A program made the translations under genes and the position numbers. A stretch of 64,000 nucleotides of DNA from the NCBI GenBank assembly GCA_036678685.1, contig JAZIHH010000027.1, forward strand, positions 62,001 to 126,000, given 5' to 3'. Below, one piece after another: positions 27,254 through 36,686 of this stretch (position 1 is the stretch's first letter; every line of letters begins with the position of its first letter). This stretch comes from JAZIHH01 sp036678685. GTDB taxonomy: Bacteria > Bacillota > UBA4882 > UBA10575. The notes below the pieces were generated by a model. That model did no database searches. It saw nothing but the letters and a program-made list of their open reading frames with translations, and was not told the origin of the DNA.

Positions 27254-27895
27254 TTGCCATTCGATTATTCGCTGGTGTGCGCACGCCTTAAAGAAGACAT
27301 CGTGGAAGTGGGCCGGCGTATTTACAACAGGGGATTTGTCGCCGCCAACGACGGTAATATCAGCGTCCGGACCGGTGATGATGAAATCCTGACCACCCCT
27401 ACCGGGGTGAGCAAAGGTTTTATGACCCCCGATATGATTATCAAGGTGGATCTGGCCGGGAATAAACTCGAGGGGGAGATGGAACCGTCCTCGGAACTCA
27501 AACTCCATTTAGATATCTACAGGCAACGCCCGGATGTGCGGGCGGTACTGCATGCCCACCCCCCGGTCGCCACCGCCTTTGCCGTGGCAGGGATACCTCT
27601 GGACCGGCCGGTACTGCCGGAGATCGTCATCTCCCTGGGGGCAATTCCCATCGCCAAATATGCCACGCCGTCCACAGAGGAACTGGCGGTAAATGTCCGT
27701 CCGTACGTGAAGAAGCATGATGCCGTATTGCTGGAGAACCACGGAGCGCTAACTGTAGGCCATGACCTCTATAACGCCCTTTACAAGATGGAGAAAATAG
27801 AGCACTTTGCCCAAGTCATCCTCTATGCCCGTCTGCTGGGGGGAGAAAGAGAACTGCCTCCGGGCGAGGTGGAAAAGCTGCTCGCGGTGAGGTGA
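27254..27895 (+). CDS. Class II aldolase (L-fuculose-phosphate/AraD family)
   Basis: About 213 residues from TTG27254. Zinc ligands are in HAHPP (near 102-104) and the later His of ENHGALTVG. The family signature AANDGNISVR (near 34-43) binds phosphate. Members cleave L-fuculose-1-phosphate or related sugar phosphates, or epimerise ribulose-5-phosphate. TTG27254 with ggggagg is preferred to ATG27203, which has a poor site and adds 17 residues not typical of the family. It may feed sugars freed by the GH2 enzyme into central metabolism. Confidence 0.88.
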   Translation: MPFDYSLVCARLKEDIVEVGRRIYNRGFVAANDGNISVRTGDDEILTTPTGVSKGFMTPDMIIKVDLAGNKLEGEMEPSSELKLHLDIYRQRPDVRAVLHAHPPVATAFAVAGIPLDRPVLPEIVISLGAIPIAKYATPSTEELAVNVRPYVKKHDAVLLENHGALTVGHDLYNALYKMEKIEHFAQVILYARLLGGERELPPGEVEKLLAVR

Positions 27896-28544
27896 AATCA
27901 GGGGGAAATGCCCACGATATCTATATGGAGCCCAACCTTTTCTGGGGGTTGGTAGCGCATTATACATTTGACGGCGATGCCCGGGACAGCAGCGGTAATG
28001 GGAATCATGGTACCGTACACGGCGCCACTTTAGTTGAAGATCGATTTGGAAGGCGGGTAAAGCTTATCGTTTTGACGGTAGGGATGATTACATAGAAGTC
28101 GAACGTCATTCCTTTATCAAACCTCAACGCCAAGAAATAAGCGTTGCGGCTTGGCTGAAGCTAAGTGAGAATACCGGGACAACTAAGCTCGTATATGCAC
28201 ATGATTTTCATATTACCCAATCTGTAGAGAGGATTGGACTTGTAATTTCAACACCGTCAACCAACACTGCCTATAAAGATATATCCTACAATGAGTGGCT
28301 CCATTTTGTCGGGATCTATGACGAAAATGAGATTAGAGTTTATATCAACGGGGCAGAAAATCCGGCGCGCGTAGCTCATCCGGGGAGCATTTCTGATCCC
28401 GAGCCCGGTATTAACTTGAATTTTGGGCGCAGTTTTGTGTCAACAGGAGAAGACTATTGGGTAGGGATGATTGATGATTTCCGGATTTACGACCGGGTTT
28501 TGACCGATGAAGAAATAAACGAACTGGCCAGTGATAAACCTTGA
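27892..28544 (+). pseudogene. LamG/concanavalin-like domain protein, frameshifted
   Basis: The first frame reads GLVAHYTFDGDARDSSGNGN and RFGRR and then loses homology at ~28055. The frame shifted by one base resumes with AYRFDGRDDYIEVE and runs to a stop at 28542, ending MIDDFRIYDRVLTDEEINEL. Together they form one complete LamG-type jelly roll of about 215 residues. A one-base indel near 28050-28060 explains the break. No signal peptide is visible, so its N-terminus may have been lost too. Confidence 0.75.
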
Positions 28545-28585
28545 CCATCTCCAGATTGCGTTCAGCTTGGCATTTGATTTTAGCT

Positions 28586-28624
28586 CGAAGTAGAAAACCA
28601 CCTTTCCGGTGGTTTTCTATTTCG
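28586..28624 (+). terminator. Strong hairpin after the LamG pseudogene
   Basis: A 17-base stem with one mismatch (cgaagtagaaaaccacc paired to ggtggttttctatttcg) and a 5-base loop. The T-rich 3' arm acts as the usual T-run. It separates the carbohydrate genes from the next unit. Confidence 0.7.
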
Positions 28625-28876
28625 ACTCATGAGCGCCCATATCTAAATCTTGATAAATGTAGTAAAATAAAGAATTAGATGATTATGTGGAGACGGGGGA
28701 AAAATTACTGTTTACGATTATTGAAGAGCGCCTGATAGTAAAAGACGGGAAGAATACGGGGCTTTTTTATACCTGAAAAGTATCCATCCCGATAAAGCGG
28801 GATTGTTCATCTTTGTCTTCGCCGACCTGTGTAATGTATTCACCAGCCGGGCGTTTGGCCGGATACCAGGTATCAC
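28625..28876 (+). other. Decayed coding-like stretch before the 28877 gene
   Basis: Two frames hold protein-like pieces: EKLLFTIIEERLIVKDGKN (from 28699, ends at a stop) and REEYGAFLYLKSIHPDK with a hydrophobic tail (about 28750-28900). Neither has a full start. Together with the weak start at 28877 this suggests that the next gene lost its true N-terminus through frameshifts, or that these are parts of an older gene. Confidence 0.3.
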
Positions 28877-29614
28877 ATGGAAGACGGTATTATTTATTGT
28901 TATAAACTGGTAGACGCAAGACAAATCCGGAAAGAAAATAAAACCGTTTTTGCCGCTCCCGGCGGGTTTTCAATCATCGCTTTTGATGTGGCGAGAGCGC
29001 GGGCGGTCTCCGGCCGCCCGCGTGTCCCGCAGCAGGCAGAGGTGGAAGCAGGAAGCTCCACTCTGCTGGCGGTTGTTATGGATAACGGCAAGGTCCGTTT
29101 ATTATGTATTTATAATGAAACAGAAGAGAAAATCTGGTTTTATAAGGATATGACACCGTATCACCCATGGAAAGTCGTTTTTGCCGATGTGGATGACGAC
29201 GGTGCTGTGGATATATGCCTGGGGGTATGGAAAGAAAGTCCTTTACACCCGGTGATGGCGAAAAGGCTTTTTATTTACCACCCGTCCCCCGGTTTACCGC
29301 CAAAATGGCTGGGCTCCCGGCTCTCCAAGCCGTTGACGGATTTCTGCTTTTTTTATACTGGGGGAAAAACACACTTGGTATCTACGGAATTGACCAGGAG
29401 CGGCAGAGAATGTGTAAATGTATATTATTGGGACCAGTTTGGTTTTACCGGCTACGGCGGGTTCTATCCCTTGCGCGAAGGACAGGCGGTGGAGAAAGGA
29501 TATGTATGGAATAATGGAGAATTACAGGAATGTCTATTTATAACGGAGAACGGTAGGCTATCCGGCAGGCTTCCCAAAAACCTGTGGAAGGGGTTTATTA
29601 ATGATGAAGGATAA
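28877..29614 (+). CDS. Unknown protein with an FG-GAP/VCBS-like repeat, possibly N-terminally broken
   Basis: 245 residues from ATG28877, which has no good ribosome-binding site. A segment FADVDDDGAVDICLGVWKES has the Asp-rich pattern of FG-GAP/VCBS calcium-binding propeller repeats, and similar strands lie on both sides, so a small beta-propeller is likely. No signal peptide remains. It overlaps the next gene by 14 bases, so they are co-translated. It probably worked outside the cell or in the periplasm with the DUF3160 protein. Confidence 0.5.
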   Translation: MEDGIIYCYKLVDARQIRKENKTVFAAPGGFSIIAFDVARARAVSGRPRVPQQAEVEAGSSTLLAVVMDNGKVRLLCIYNETEEKIWFYKDMTPYHPWKVVFADVDDDGAVDICLGVWKESPLHPVMAKRLFIYHPSPGLPPKWLGSRLSKPLTDFCFFYTGGKTHLVSTELTRSGRECVNVYYWDQFGFTGYGGFYPLREGQAVEKGYVWNNGELQECLFITENGRLSGRLPKNLWKGFINDEG

Positions 29615-32597
29615 GATCTTATTTATGATGGCCAAGGAGAATAATCACGGGCACGCGCGACTGTTCTATGCTTTGGTCTTCCTTTGCTTGCTGGTCGTGG
29701 CCGTTTCCGGCCTGGCGCCTTTGGCGGCAGGTGGAGATCCGGGCGCTGAGTTGTACTTATCCAAGGCCGGCGAAATTGAGATGGATACGGCCGGGGAACC
29801 GTTCACCAGCAAGTATTTGACCAACGTAACTTTGCTCTACAGCGTGGAGGGGGAAATAAGCGAGGTCCCTTATTTCATCCCCGATTCGCTGATTATGGAG
29901 TCGGGGGACAATAAGGATGACGCTTTAGTGCTACTGCCTTATTATTATTACTCATCACACTGGGTCAAGTTACGTAGTCCGGATCTGAAACATATGGAAA
30001 ACCCCCGTCCGGTTCTCTATGACCCCGGGAAAATAGTATTCAGCGCGGCCGGGCCCAACGGCAAGCAAGGTATTTATTTAATGCCGATGGCCCTTTCTTT
30101 CCGGGAAAAGATCCCAGTCGAAGTTGTGCTTGCCGACAACTACAATAACCGGCATCCCTTTATCAACGCCAAACACGGCCTGATGGCTTTTGTCTCGGAC
30201 AGAAGCGGCAGCCGGCAGATCTTCCTGATGGATTTGTATACAAAAGAAATTCGCCAGCTGACCTACTTCAAGAGGGCGGAATCCCCTTGTCTTGATGCGG
30301 AAGGAGAGTGGGTCTATTTTACGGGGATTGATGAGAACAATAATTATGATCTTTACAAGATCAGAACCGACGGCAGTGAATTAACCAGGCTTACTTTTTC
30401 CCCGGAGATTGAGAAATACCCCAGTCTCACCAGGTACGGCAGGTGGCTTGTTTATGAACGGGGCGATGCACAAAAGAGAAGTATCTGGGTGATGACCCTC
30501 GACGGAAAGGTGCAAAGGCAGATCTCCGATGAAAAACACTGGTTTTCCGGACCGTGTATGAGCGAAGACGGGACCAGACTGGTTTGCGAGGGGAGGGTTG
30601 GGGGAAAGGCCGGCATTTACCGGGCGGATGTTCCGGTGGAGGTTTATGCCGGCGCCACGGCCCCGGAATTCAAACCCGGGATTGATGTGGAAAAAGAGGT
30701 GGTTAACCTCTCCCAGTTCGGCGAGTTTACCGAGGAACAACTGGCCAAGCTTTCCCAATACGGTTTTCTGGTGGTGCCGACCAATAATAAACAGCTTTTT
30801 TATATTTATGAAGAAAATGAGTACAAGAAGATCCCCAATTTTGTCACCGCCGACAATCTACTGCAACTTTTACATATTATGTTCAATACCAGCCTGCGCA
30901 AGACGGAAGAACAGGTGCTCCTGCCCAAGTTACAGGAGTATACAACGGCGGTGCTTACGGAATTGGACAGGAACAAAGCTTTTGACAGCCGCCAGTACCG
31001 GACAGTCAAAAGGTACTTCCAAACTCTCTATTACTTGTTGTACAACACCTATCCGCCCGGAGCGGACCCGGAGGATAAACAGGTGATCGCCGAGGAACTC
31101 CGGAAGATGGAGGCGGGGGAATGGGACTTCTCCGCGGTTCTTCCCGGTTACAAGTATGATTACTCCATGTTTAAAGTGCGGGGGCATTACGAATCCTCCG
31201 GGGAGTTAACAAAGTATTTTAAGGCCATGATGTGGATGGGAATAATCACTTTCTCCGCGGAGAGCGAGGCCGGGCGTAAAGAGATATACCTGCTGGCCAG
31301 GGCCTTGCAAGCCGTTCCCGGCGCCCGGCGGGTTTTTCAAGATATCTATGACCTCACCACATTTTATGTTGGCCGGCCCGATGCTCCCGTGGTCTATGAT
31401 CTGATTGACTTTGCCGCTAAACAGCCGGAGAACCCCCTGGAAGCCGGTTCCTATCAGGATGAGAAGATCCGGGGCTTGCTGGCGAGGTTCTTCCAGGATT
31501 ATGACGGCCGGATCAAAACTTATTACGAAGATGAAGCGAAAAACAGAGAGAGAGTTCTGACTTTACTGGGACAGAGGTATGTGGCGGATTCCCACTTTTT
31601 CTCCGCCCTCTTTGCTAAGGCGGGCGCCCGTTACCTCCCCAAAGGGTTGGACCTCTTTGCCGCGCTGGGTAATGAGCGGGCTTTGACAATTATCGAGGAT
31701 GTGTATGATGATTTTACGCAATTCCCCGGTTATGAGGAGGCGTTGGCGGAAGGCAGGGCGATCTTCGCCGGGATTGGGGAAACAGCCGGCGAACCCCTCT
31801 TCAATCATTGGCTACGGCTTTTGAAAACCTATGTCAATGCCAACGAAGAAGGGGCGCCCGCGGTTTTTCAGACCGAGTACTGGCGGGACAAAAAATTAAA
31901 CACCGCGCTTGCCAGTTGGGCCGCGTTAAAGCATGATACAGTTTTGTACAGTATACAAACGGGGGCGGAATGCGGCGGCGGCGACGAACCGCCGGTGGTT
32001 TATGGCTATATCGAACCGGAACTCGGCTTTTACCAAGCCCTCCGGCAGACGCTGGTTTTTATGGATGAGGAACTGAAAAAGAGAGGCGCCGCCGGCTTGC
32101 ACGGTCTGGAGAGAATACTGGAACTGGTCGACTTCTTTATCCTGGTCAGCGAGAAGGAATTGAAGAATATCCCGCTTTCCACCCAAGAAAACGAACAACT
32201 AAGGATCATCGGAGGGCTGCTGGAGAGTTGCACTGTTGAGGTATTGGATGCCGGCAAGTACGTCCGCTGGTGGGAGATTATTTCCGAAAGCGCCAAAAAT
32301 ATAGCGGTGATCGCCGATGTTCTTTCCTATTGGGGCGAGTACCTGCTGGAAGGCGTGGGCTATGCGGATGCGATCTATATTATCCTCCCCGTCCATGGCC
32401 AGTTGTATATGATGCGCGGCGCGACCTTCTCTTATTATGAGTTTTTGCACCCGTCGCGGCTGAGTGATACGGAATGGTACAAGATGCTGGAAAGGTTTTA
32501 TATTGAGGAGAAAAGGCCCAAATGGTACCGACAGTATATAGACACGGAGAAAAAAGAGATCCCCGTCCCCGCGGATCCATACGATTCAGGCTGTTAG
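29601..32597 (+). CDS. DUF3160 protein with N-terminal TolB-like propeller
   Basis: 998 residues. The signal-anchor is at ~20-42. Residues ~150-350 carry PD40/TolB-like propeller blades (LMAFVSDRSGSRQIFLMDLY; GEWVYFTGIDENNNYDLYKI; RWLVYERGDAQKRSIWVM). Residues ~375-990 are DUF3160 (FTEEQLAKLSQYGFLVVPTN; NFVTADNLLQLLHIMFNT). DUF3160 has no known activity; it occurs in secreted proteins of Clostridia and other phyla. The 3' end overlaps the CapA-like gene by 76 bases in another frame. The three overlapping genes 28877-33637 are likely one unit working at the cell surface. Confidence 0.85.
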   Translation: MMKDKILFMMAKENNHGHARLFYALVFLCLLVVAVSGLAPLAAGGDPGAELYLSKAGEIEMDTAGEPFTSKYLTNVTLLYSVEGEISEVPYFIPDSLIMESGDNKDDALVLLPYYYYSSHWVKLRSPDLKHMENPRPVLYDPGKIVFSAAGPNGKQGIYLMPMALSFREKIPVEVVLADNYNNRHPFINAKHGLMAFVSDRSGSRQIFLMDLYTKEIRQLTYFKRAESPCLDAEGEWVYFTGIDENNNYDLYKIRTDGSELTRLTFSPEIEKYPSLTRYGRWLVYERGDAQKRSIWVMTLDGKVQRQISDEKHWFSGPCMSEDGTRLVCEGRVGGKAGIYRADVPVEVYAGATAPEFKPGIDVEKEVVNLSQFGEFTEEQLAKLSQYGFLVVPTNNKQLFYIYEENEYKKIPNFVTADNLLQLLHIMFNTSLRKTEEQVLLPKLQEYTTAVLTELDRNKAFDSRQYRTVKRYFQTLYYLLYNTYPPGADPEDKQVIAEELRKMEAGEWDFSAVLPGYKYDYSMFKVRGHYESSGELTKYFKAMMWMGIITFSAESEAGRKEIYLLARALQAVPGARRVFQDIYDLTTFYVGRPDAPVVYDLIDFAAKQPENPLEAGSYQDEKIRGLLARFFQDYDGRIKTYYEDEAKNRERVLTLLGQRYVADSHFFSALFAKAGARYLPKGLDLFAALGNERALTIIEDVYDDFTQFPGYEEALAEGRAIFAGIGETAGEPLFNHWLRLLKTYVNANEEGAPAVFQTEYWRDKKLNTALASWAALKHDTVLYSIQTGAECGGGDEPPVVYGYIEPELGFYQALRQTLVFMDEELKKRGAAGLHGLERILELVDFFILVSEKELKNIPLSTQENEQLRIIGGLLESCTVEVLDAGKYVRWWEIISESAKNIAVIADVLSYWGEYLLEGVGYADAIYIILPVHGQLYMMRGATFSYYEFLHPSRLSDTEWYKMLERFYIEEKRPKWYRQYIDTEKKEIPVPADPYDSGC

Positions 32598-33637
32598 CCG
32601 CGTTGCTTTTGCTGGCTGCCGGCAGTTTGGTTGCCGGTAACCGGGCTACCGATAGCCTGACCGCTGGAGAGAATAGAGTGACCATAGGTTTTGTTGGTGA
32701 TCTCCTCTTGGACCGGGGGGTAAAAACCATCGGCCGGGAGAAGGGGATCGATGCCGTTTTTCAGAACACTCCCGGGATTTTTACCGGGGTTGAACTGGTC
32801 TGCGCCAATCTGGAAGGCGCGGTGGCCGCCGGTGAAAAGCCGTTAAACAAGACTTTTCGCTTTAACGGGCCGCCCAATACCGGAGAAATACTGAAAAAAC
32901 ACAACATAACCCTGGTTAACCTGGCCAATAACCATAGTATTGATTTTGGCCGGGACGGACTCCGCCAAACAGTGGAGAATTTGCAAAAATACGGGGTAAT
33001 GAGTTACGGGTACGGAAAGAATGCGGAAGCGGCGGTTCAGCCTCTTTATATAACGCGGGCCGGTATTACCATGGCTTTTATCGGCGCGGTTTGTTTCCCT
33101 TTGGAGGGGTATGTCTATCTGCCGGACCGTTTTGATGTGGGCCGGTGGGATGCGGTCCTGGTCGGCCGGGCCATAAAGGAGGCCCGTCGGAAGGCGGATT
33201 TTGTCTTCGTCAGCTTTCATTGGGGGATTGAATTCAGCCACCGCCCAACAGCCACCCAGATGAAGATCGCCCGGTTCTGTATAGACCAGGGAGCGGATGC
33301 GGTCATCGGCAGCCATCCCCATGTCCTGCAGGGGATCGAGGTCTACAAAGGCCGGCCCATCTTTTACAGCCTGGGGAATTTTATTTTTGATCAAGCCTAC
33401 GAACCGGCCTGCCGGTCCGTGTTGGCAGTGCTCCGGGTCTCCCCCGGCGGGATTGAGGAAATTCTGATCAGGCCGGTCTATATCCGCGACTGTACGCCGG
33501 AATTGGCGGAAGGGGAGAAGAAAGAAGCGATCATTGCCGATCTGAAAAAATATTCAGAAGTATTCGGGACAGATTTTCTCCTGACCGGGGAGGGACTGCA
33601 GGTTCTGCTTCCAGCAGGGGCAAAGAGAACCCGGTGA
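32522..33637 (+). CDS. CapA/PgsA-family metallophosphatase-like protein
   Basis: 371 residues. A hydrophobic anchor (~22-40) precedes the domain. The metal-site pattern is present: GFVGDLLLDRG, LANNHSIDFG, FVSFHWGIE and GSHPHVLQGIE. This family includes CapA of the poly-gamma-glutamate system, but the Cap synthetase genes are absent here, so a capsule role is not supported. ATG32522 lies inside the DUF3160 gene; a later start is unlikely because the anchor would be lost. Confidence 0.85.
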   Translation: MVPTVYRHGEKRDPRPRGSIRFRLLAALLLLAAGSLVAGNRATDSLTAGENRVTIGFVGDLLLDRGVKTIGREKGIDAVFQNTPGIFTGVELVCANLEGAVAAGEKPLNKTFRFNGPPNTGEILKKHNITLVNLANNHSIDFGRDGLRQTVENLQKYGVMSYGYGKNAEAAVQPLYITRAGITMAFIGAVCFPLEGYVYLPDRFDVGRWDAVLVGRAIKEARRKADFVFVSFHWGIEFSHRPTATQMKIARFCIDQGADAVIGSHPHVLQGIEVYKGRPIFYSLGNFIFDQAYEPACRSVLAVLRVSPGGIEEILIRPVYIRDCTPELAEGEKKEAIIADLKKYSEVFGTDFLLTGEGLQVLLPAGAKRTR

Positions 33638-33743
33638 GAGAATCTGGCGGGGTAAGCGGGGGTTTGACGCAAGGAAGAAAGGTTGGTTAAAGGCAGTCAA
33701 GCTCGATGGTTCCGCCTGGTAGTCATTCTATGATCGTTGCTCC

Positions 33744-35135
33744 TCAGTTTTGCAAGACTTTTTTCCGCCAGGCGCCTTTTTTATAACAAATCATAGTAAT
33801 GAGGGCCCCCAGGGTCCAAGAGAGCAGAAGCGAAATGAAGACCGACTCGGGCCGGCCGGTGGGGTAGAGTTCGCTTCTGGTGAGGTAAGCGAGGCCGTAG
33901 GCAAGAGGGACCCGCAGACCGAAGACGGTGACCAGGGAGATCCACATGGGCGTAACAGTATCTCCGGCGCCGCGCATTATTCCCGACAAAGACTGGGTAA
34001 CGGCAACCGCGATATAACCGAGGGCTAGGATCCGCATCATGCGCATGCTCAAAGCAACCAGTTCGGCCGTGTCCGTAAAGACACTCATCAGGTACCGGCC
34101 GAAAAACAAGAGGATGATGGTGATGACGGTGGCAACTGACACCGCCATTTTTGTGCCGTCTTTTGTTCCTTGCGCCACCCGGTCCAGTTTTTTGGCGCCG
34201 ATGTTTTGCCCGGCAAAGGCGGTCATAGCCGCGCCAAAGGAGAAGTTGGGCATCATGGCGAACCCGTCCACGCGCATGACGATTACGTGACAGGCAATGA
34301 CCATCTCGCCAAAGGTGTTGGTAAGCGACTGGACAACAACCATGGCCAGGGAGAAGATGGCATGGGTGAGCCCGGAAGGTAATCCCAGCTTGATCAAGGA
34401 TAAAGAATGGTTTTTGCTGGGTTTTAGCATAGACCAGTCAAGGTCAAAAATCTCTTTCATTTTTTGTAACTTCAGTAAACAAAGGACCGCGGAAATTCCT
34501 TGGGCAATAACCGTGGCCAATGCCACGCCGGGGACTCCCATGTTGAACCTGGCGACAAATAAAATGTCCAGCCCGACATTGAGGGCGGTGGAGATGAGTA
34601 AAAAGACCAGGGCGGATAAGGAATCACCCAAGCCGCGCAAGATTCCGGAAAGAATATTATAATAAGCAAAGCCGGCGCCGCCCAGGAAGAAAATATTCAG
34701 GTATTCCGCGCACCAATCGAGAATGGAAGGCGGGGTGTTCAAAAGATTAAGTAACGGCTTGCTGGTCAGGGGACCGGCAACCATAATAAACAACGAGGCA
34801 AAGGCGGTTTGGGTAATACTGTTGCCGATGGCACGGGAAAGGTTCTCCCGGTCCTTGGCCCCAAAATACTGGGAGACCATGATGCCGGCACCCATGGCAA
34901 CGCCCACGAAAAGTACGAGCAGGAGATTGAGGATGGGTCCGGCGCTTCCCACCGCGGCCAGCGCATTGTCACCGATATACCGGCCGACAATAATGGAATC
35001 CGCTGTATTATATAGCTGTTGGGCCACGTTTCCGATGAGCATTGGGATCATGAATTCCGTAATCCTTTTCAAAGGCGCTCCCTCCGTCATGTCTCGGGGA
35101 GCAAACAACGTTTTAAGGGATTTCCATGCCAGCAT
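33744..35135 (-). CDS. MATE-family multidrug/metabolite antiporter
   Basis: 463 residues with twelve hydrophobic segments in two halves of six. Typical text includes MLIGNVAQQLYNTADSIIVG near 33 and the matching second-half MMPNFSFGAAMTAFAGQNIG near 290. It exports organic cations or metabolites with Na+ or H+. The minus-strand start follows aggaggttaatt. It is convergent with the CapA-like gene and divergent from the liv operon. Confidence 0.93.
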   Translation of the reverse strand: MLAWKSLKTLFAPRDMTEGAPLKRITEFMIPMLIGNVAQQLYNTADSIIVGRYIGDNALAAVGSAGPILNLLLVLFVGVAMGAGIMVSQYFGAKDRENLSRAIGNSITQTAFASLFIMVAGPLTSKPLLNLLNTPPSILDWCAEYLNIFFLGGAGFAYYNILSGILRGLGDSLSALVFLLISTALNVGLDILFVARFNMGVPGVALATVIAQGISAVLCLLKLQKMKEIFDLDWSMLKPSKNHSLSLIKLGLPSGLTHAIFSLAMVVVQSLTNTFGEMVIACHVIVMRVDGFAMMPNFSFGAAMTAFAGQNIGAKKLDRVAQGTKDGTKMAVSVATVITIILLFFGRYLMSVFTDTAELVALSMRMMRILALGYIAVAVTQSLSGIMRGAGDTVTPMWISLVTVFGLRVPLAYGLAYLTRSELYPTGRPESVFISLLLSWTLGALITMICYKKGAWRKKVLQN

Positions 35136-35341
35136 AATTAACCTCCTGAAGATAGCAAAAAGAAAGCACCAGCCTGGCTTTTTTGCTGTGCACTATCCTC
35201 ATCTTAATGCTCGTTTGGCGATCTGTCAAGATCATGTAACTTTATGTTCCATTCCATCTATCTTTCGGCAATATGCCCTGTGCTCTTTTTCGCCTGCGGA
35301 TTGCAGCCAAATAATTTATATTTAACAAATGTTATTATTAC

Positions 35342-35371
35342 TTGACAGTACCCTTCGATCTTATATATAAT
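35342..35371 (+). promoter_or_regulatory. Strong promoter of the branched-chain amino-acid transport operon
   Basis: TTGACA at 35342-35347 and TATAAT at 35366-35371 with an 18-base spacer, about 62 bases before the solute-binding protein. Both hexamers are perfect. The 200 bases before it (35136-35341) hold only the divergent MATE leader. Confidence 0.65.
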
Positions 35372-35433
35372 TTCACTAAATAGGTTCTTGAAATTATGCA
35401 CTAAGGATTAATTTTTATTAAGGAGGTTTTGCG

Positions 35434-36594
35434 ATGAGCGGAAAATCCAAACGCACCCTTTGGATTATCCTGGCGTTGGTTGTGATCGCCGTCGTCTTGG
35501 TTCTGGCGTTCACAGGGGTGTTCAAGAAAGGGGAAGCCGGAGTTATTAAGGTCGGCATTGTCGGCCCCCATACCGGTCCGGTTGCCGTTTACGGGGAAGC
35601 TGTCCGCGACGGGGCTTTGATCGCGATTGAGGAGATCAACGCCGCCGGCGGCATCAACGGGATGAAACTTGTTCCTGTTATTGAGGACACCAAGGGAGAC
35701 GGCGCTGAGGCCAGCAACGCCATAAACAAGGTGATCACCAGGGACAAAGTGGTGGCCATTATCGGGCCGGTCATCAGCTCCACCGCCAATGTGGCCGGAC
35801 CCATCGTCAACAGGGAGAAAGTGCCGATGATTGCTCCCGCCGCTACGGCCGTTGAGGTTACGCACGCCGGGGAATACACCTCCCGCGTTTGCTTCCTCGA
35901 CTCCTACCAGGCCACGGTGATGGCGAAGTTCAGCCGTGAGGAACTGAAGGCGGAAAAAGCGGCGATCCTCTTTGATGTGGCCAGTGATTACAGCATCGGG
36001 TTGAAAGATGTTTTTGCCGAAAAGTTTGAGGAAGACGGCGGGAAAATCGTTGAGGTCGTCTCCTATACCAGCGGCGATACGGATTTCAGTGCCCAGTTGA
36101 CCAGGATCAAGGCGGCCGCGCCGGATGTTATTTACCTGCCGGTCTACTATAATGATGATATTCTTATCCTGCGGCAAGCCAGAAACCTGGGGATTACCGC
36201 GACTTTCCTCGGGGCTGACGGCTGGGATGCCCCGGAACTGATCGAGGGCGCCGGGGACGCAGCGGAAGGCTGTTACTTCACCACCCACTACACCATCCAC
36301 GACCCGTCCCCAGTCGTCCAGAACTTCGTCCAGAGGTACCAGGAGAAATACGGGAAACCCCCGATCGTTTTCAACGCTCTGGGTTATGATGCCGTCAAAA
36401 TGCTGGCGGACGCCATTGAACGGGCGGGGAGCCTGGACCGGGAGAAGATCAAAGACGCTATCAATAGCACCAAGGATTTCGAGGGAGTTACCGGGATGAT
36501 CACCTTGGACGAGAACCGGAACCCGTACAAAGAGGTTACCATTGTCACGGTGAAAAACGGCCAGTTTGAGCTGGTCACCAAGTTGCTGCCATAA
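35434..36594 (+). CDS. livJ: Branched-chain amino-acid ABC transporter substrate-binding protein
   Basis: 386 residues of the type I periplasmic binding family (KVGIVGPHTGPVAVYGEAVRDGA; IGPVISSTANVAGPIVN). The N-terminus (KRTLWIILALVVIAVVLVLA) is an uncleaved-looking anchor without a lipobox Cys, unlike the usual Gram-positive lipoprotein. It binds Leu/Ile/Val or related amino acids or amides; the exact ligand is open. Ribosome-binding site aaggaggt. The first gene of the operon. Confidence 0.92.
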   Translation: MSGKSKRTLWIILALVVIAVVLVLAFTGVFKKGEAGVIKVGIVGPHTGPVAVYGEAVRDGALIAIEEINAAGGINGMKLVPVIEDTKGDGAEASNAINKVITRDKVVAIIGPVISSTANVAGPIVNREKVPMIAPAATAVEVTHAGEYTSRVCFLDSYQATVMAKFSREELKAEKAAILFDVASDYSIGLKDVFAEKFEEDGGKIVEVVSYTSGDTDFSAQLTRIKAAAPDVIYLPVYYNDDILILRQARNLGITATFLGADGWDAPELIEGAGDAAEGCYFTTHYTIHDPSPVVQNFVQRYQEKYGKPPIVFNALGYDAVKMLADAIERAGSLDREKIKDAINSTKDFEGVTGMITLDENRNPYKEVTIVTVKNGQFELVTKLLP

Positions 36595-36617
36595 TCCGGA
36601 TCTCTGGTCCGGAGACC

Positions 36618-36652
36618 AGGGTAAAGAGGAGAGATTTTCTCCTCTTTACCCT
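36618..36652 (+). terminator. Perfect 15-base hairpin between livJ and livH
   Basis: agggtaaagaggaga pairs exactly with tctcctctttaccct around a 5-base loop; a smaller hairpin (ctggtc/gaccag) lies just before it. Only a weak T-run follows (gtttaatgttttg). It probably works as a partial terminator or mRNA stabiliser, giving more binding protein than permease. Confidence 0.65.
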
Positions 36653-36686
36653 GTTTAATGTTTTGCAGGTTTAAGGGAGTGAAGCC

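Noticed and set aside
32522..33637. Poly-gamma-glutamate capsule system
   Set aside because: Only the CapA-like gene is present; capB, capC and other capsule genes are missing from the window.
35401..36300. 299-codon minus-strand open frame across the livJ gene
   Set aside because: Shadow of the binding protein gene, which has a promoter, ribosome-binding site and family motifs.
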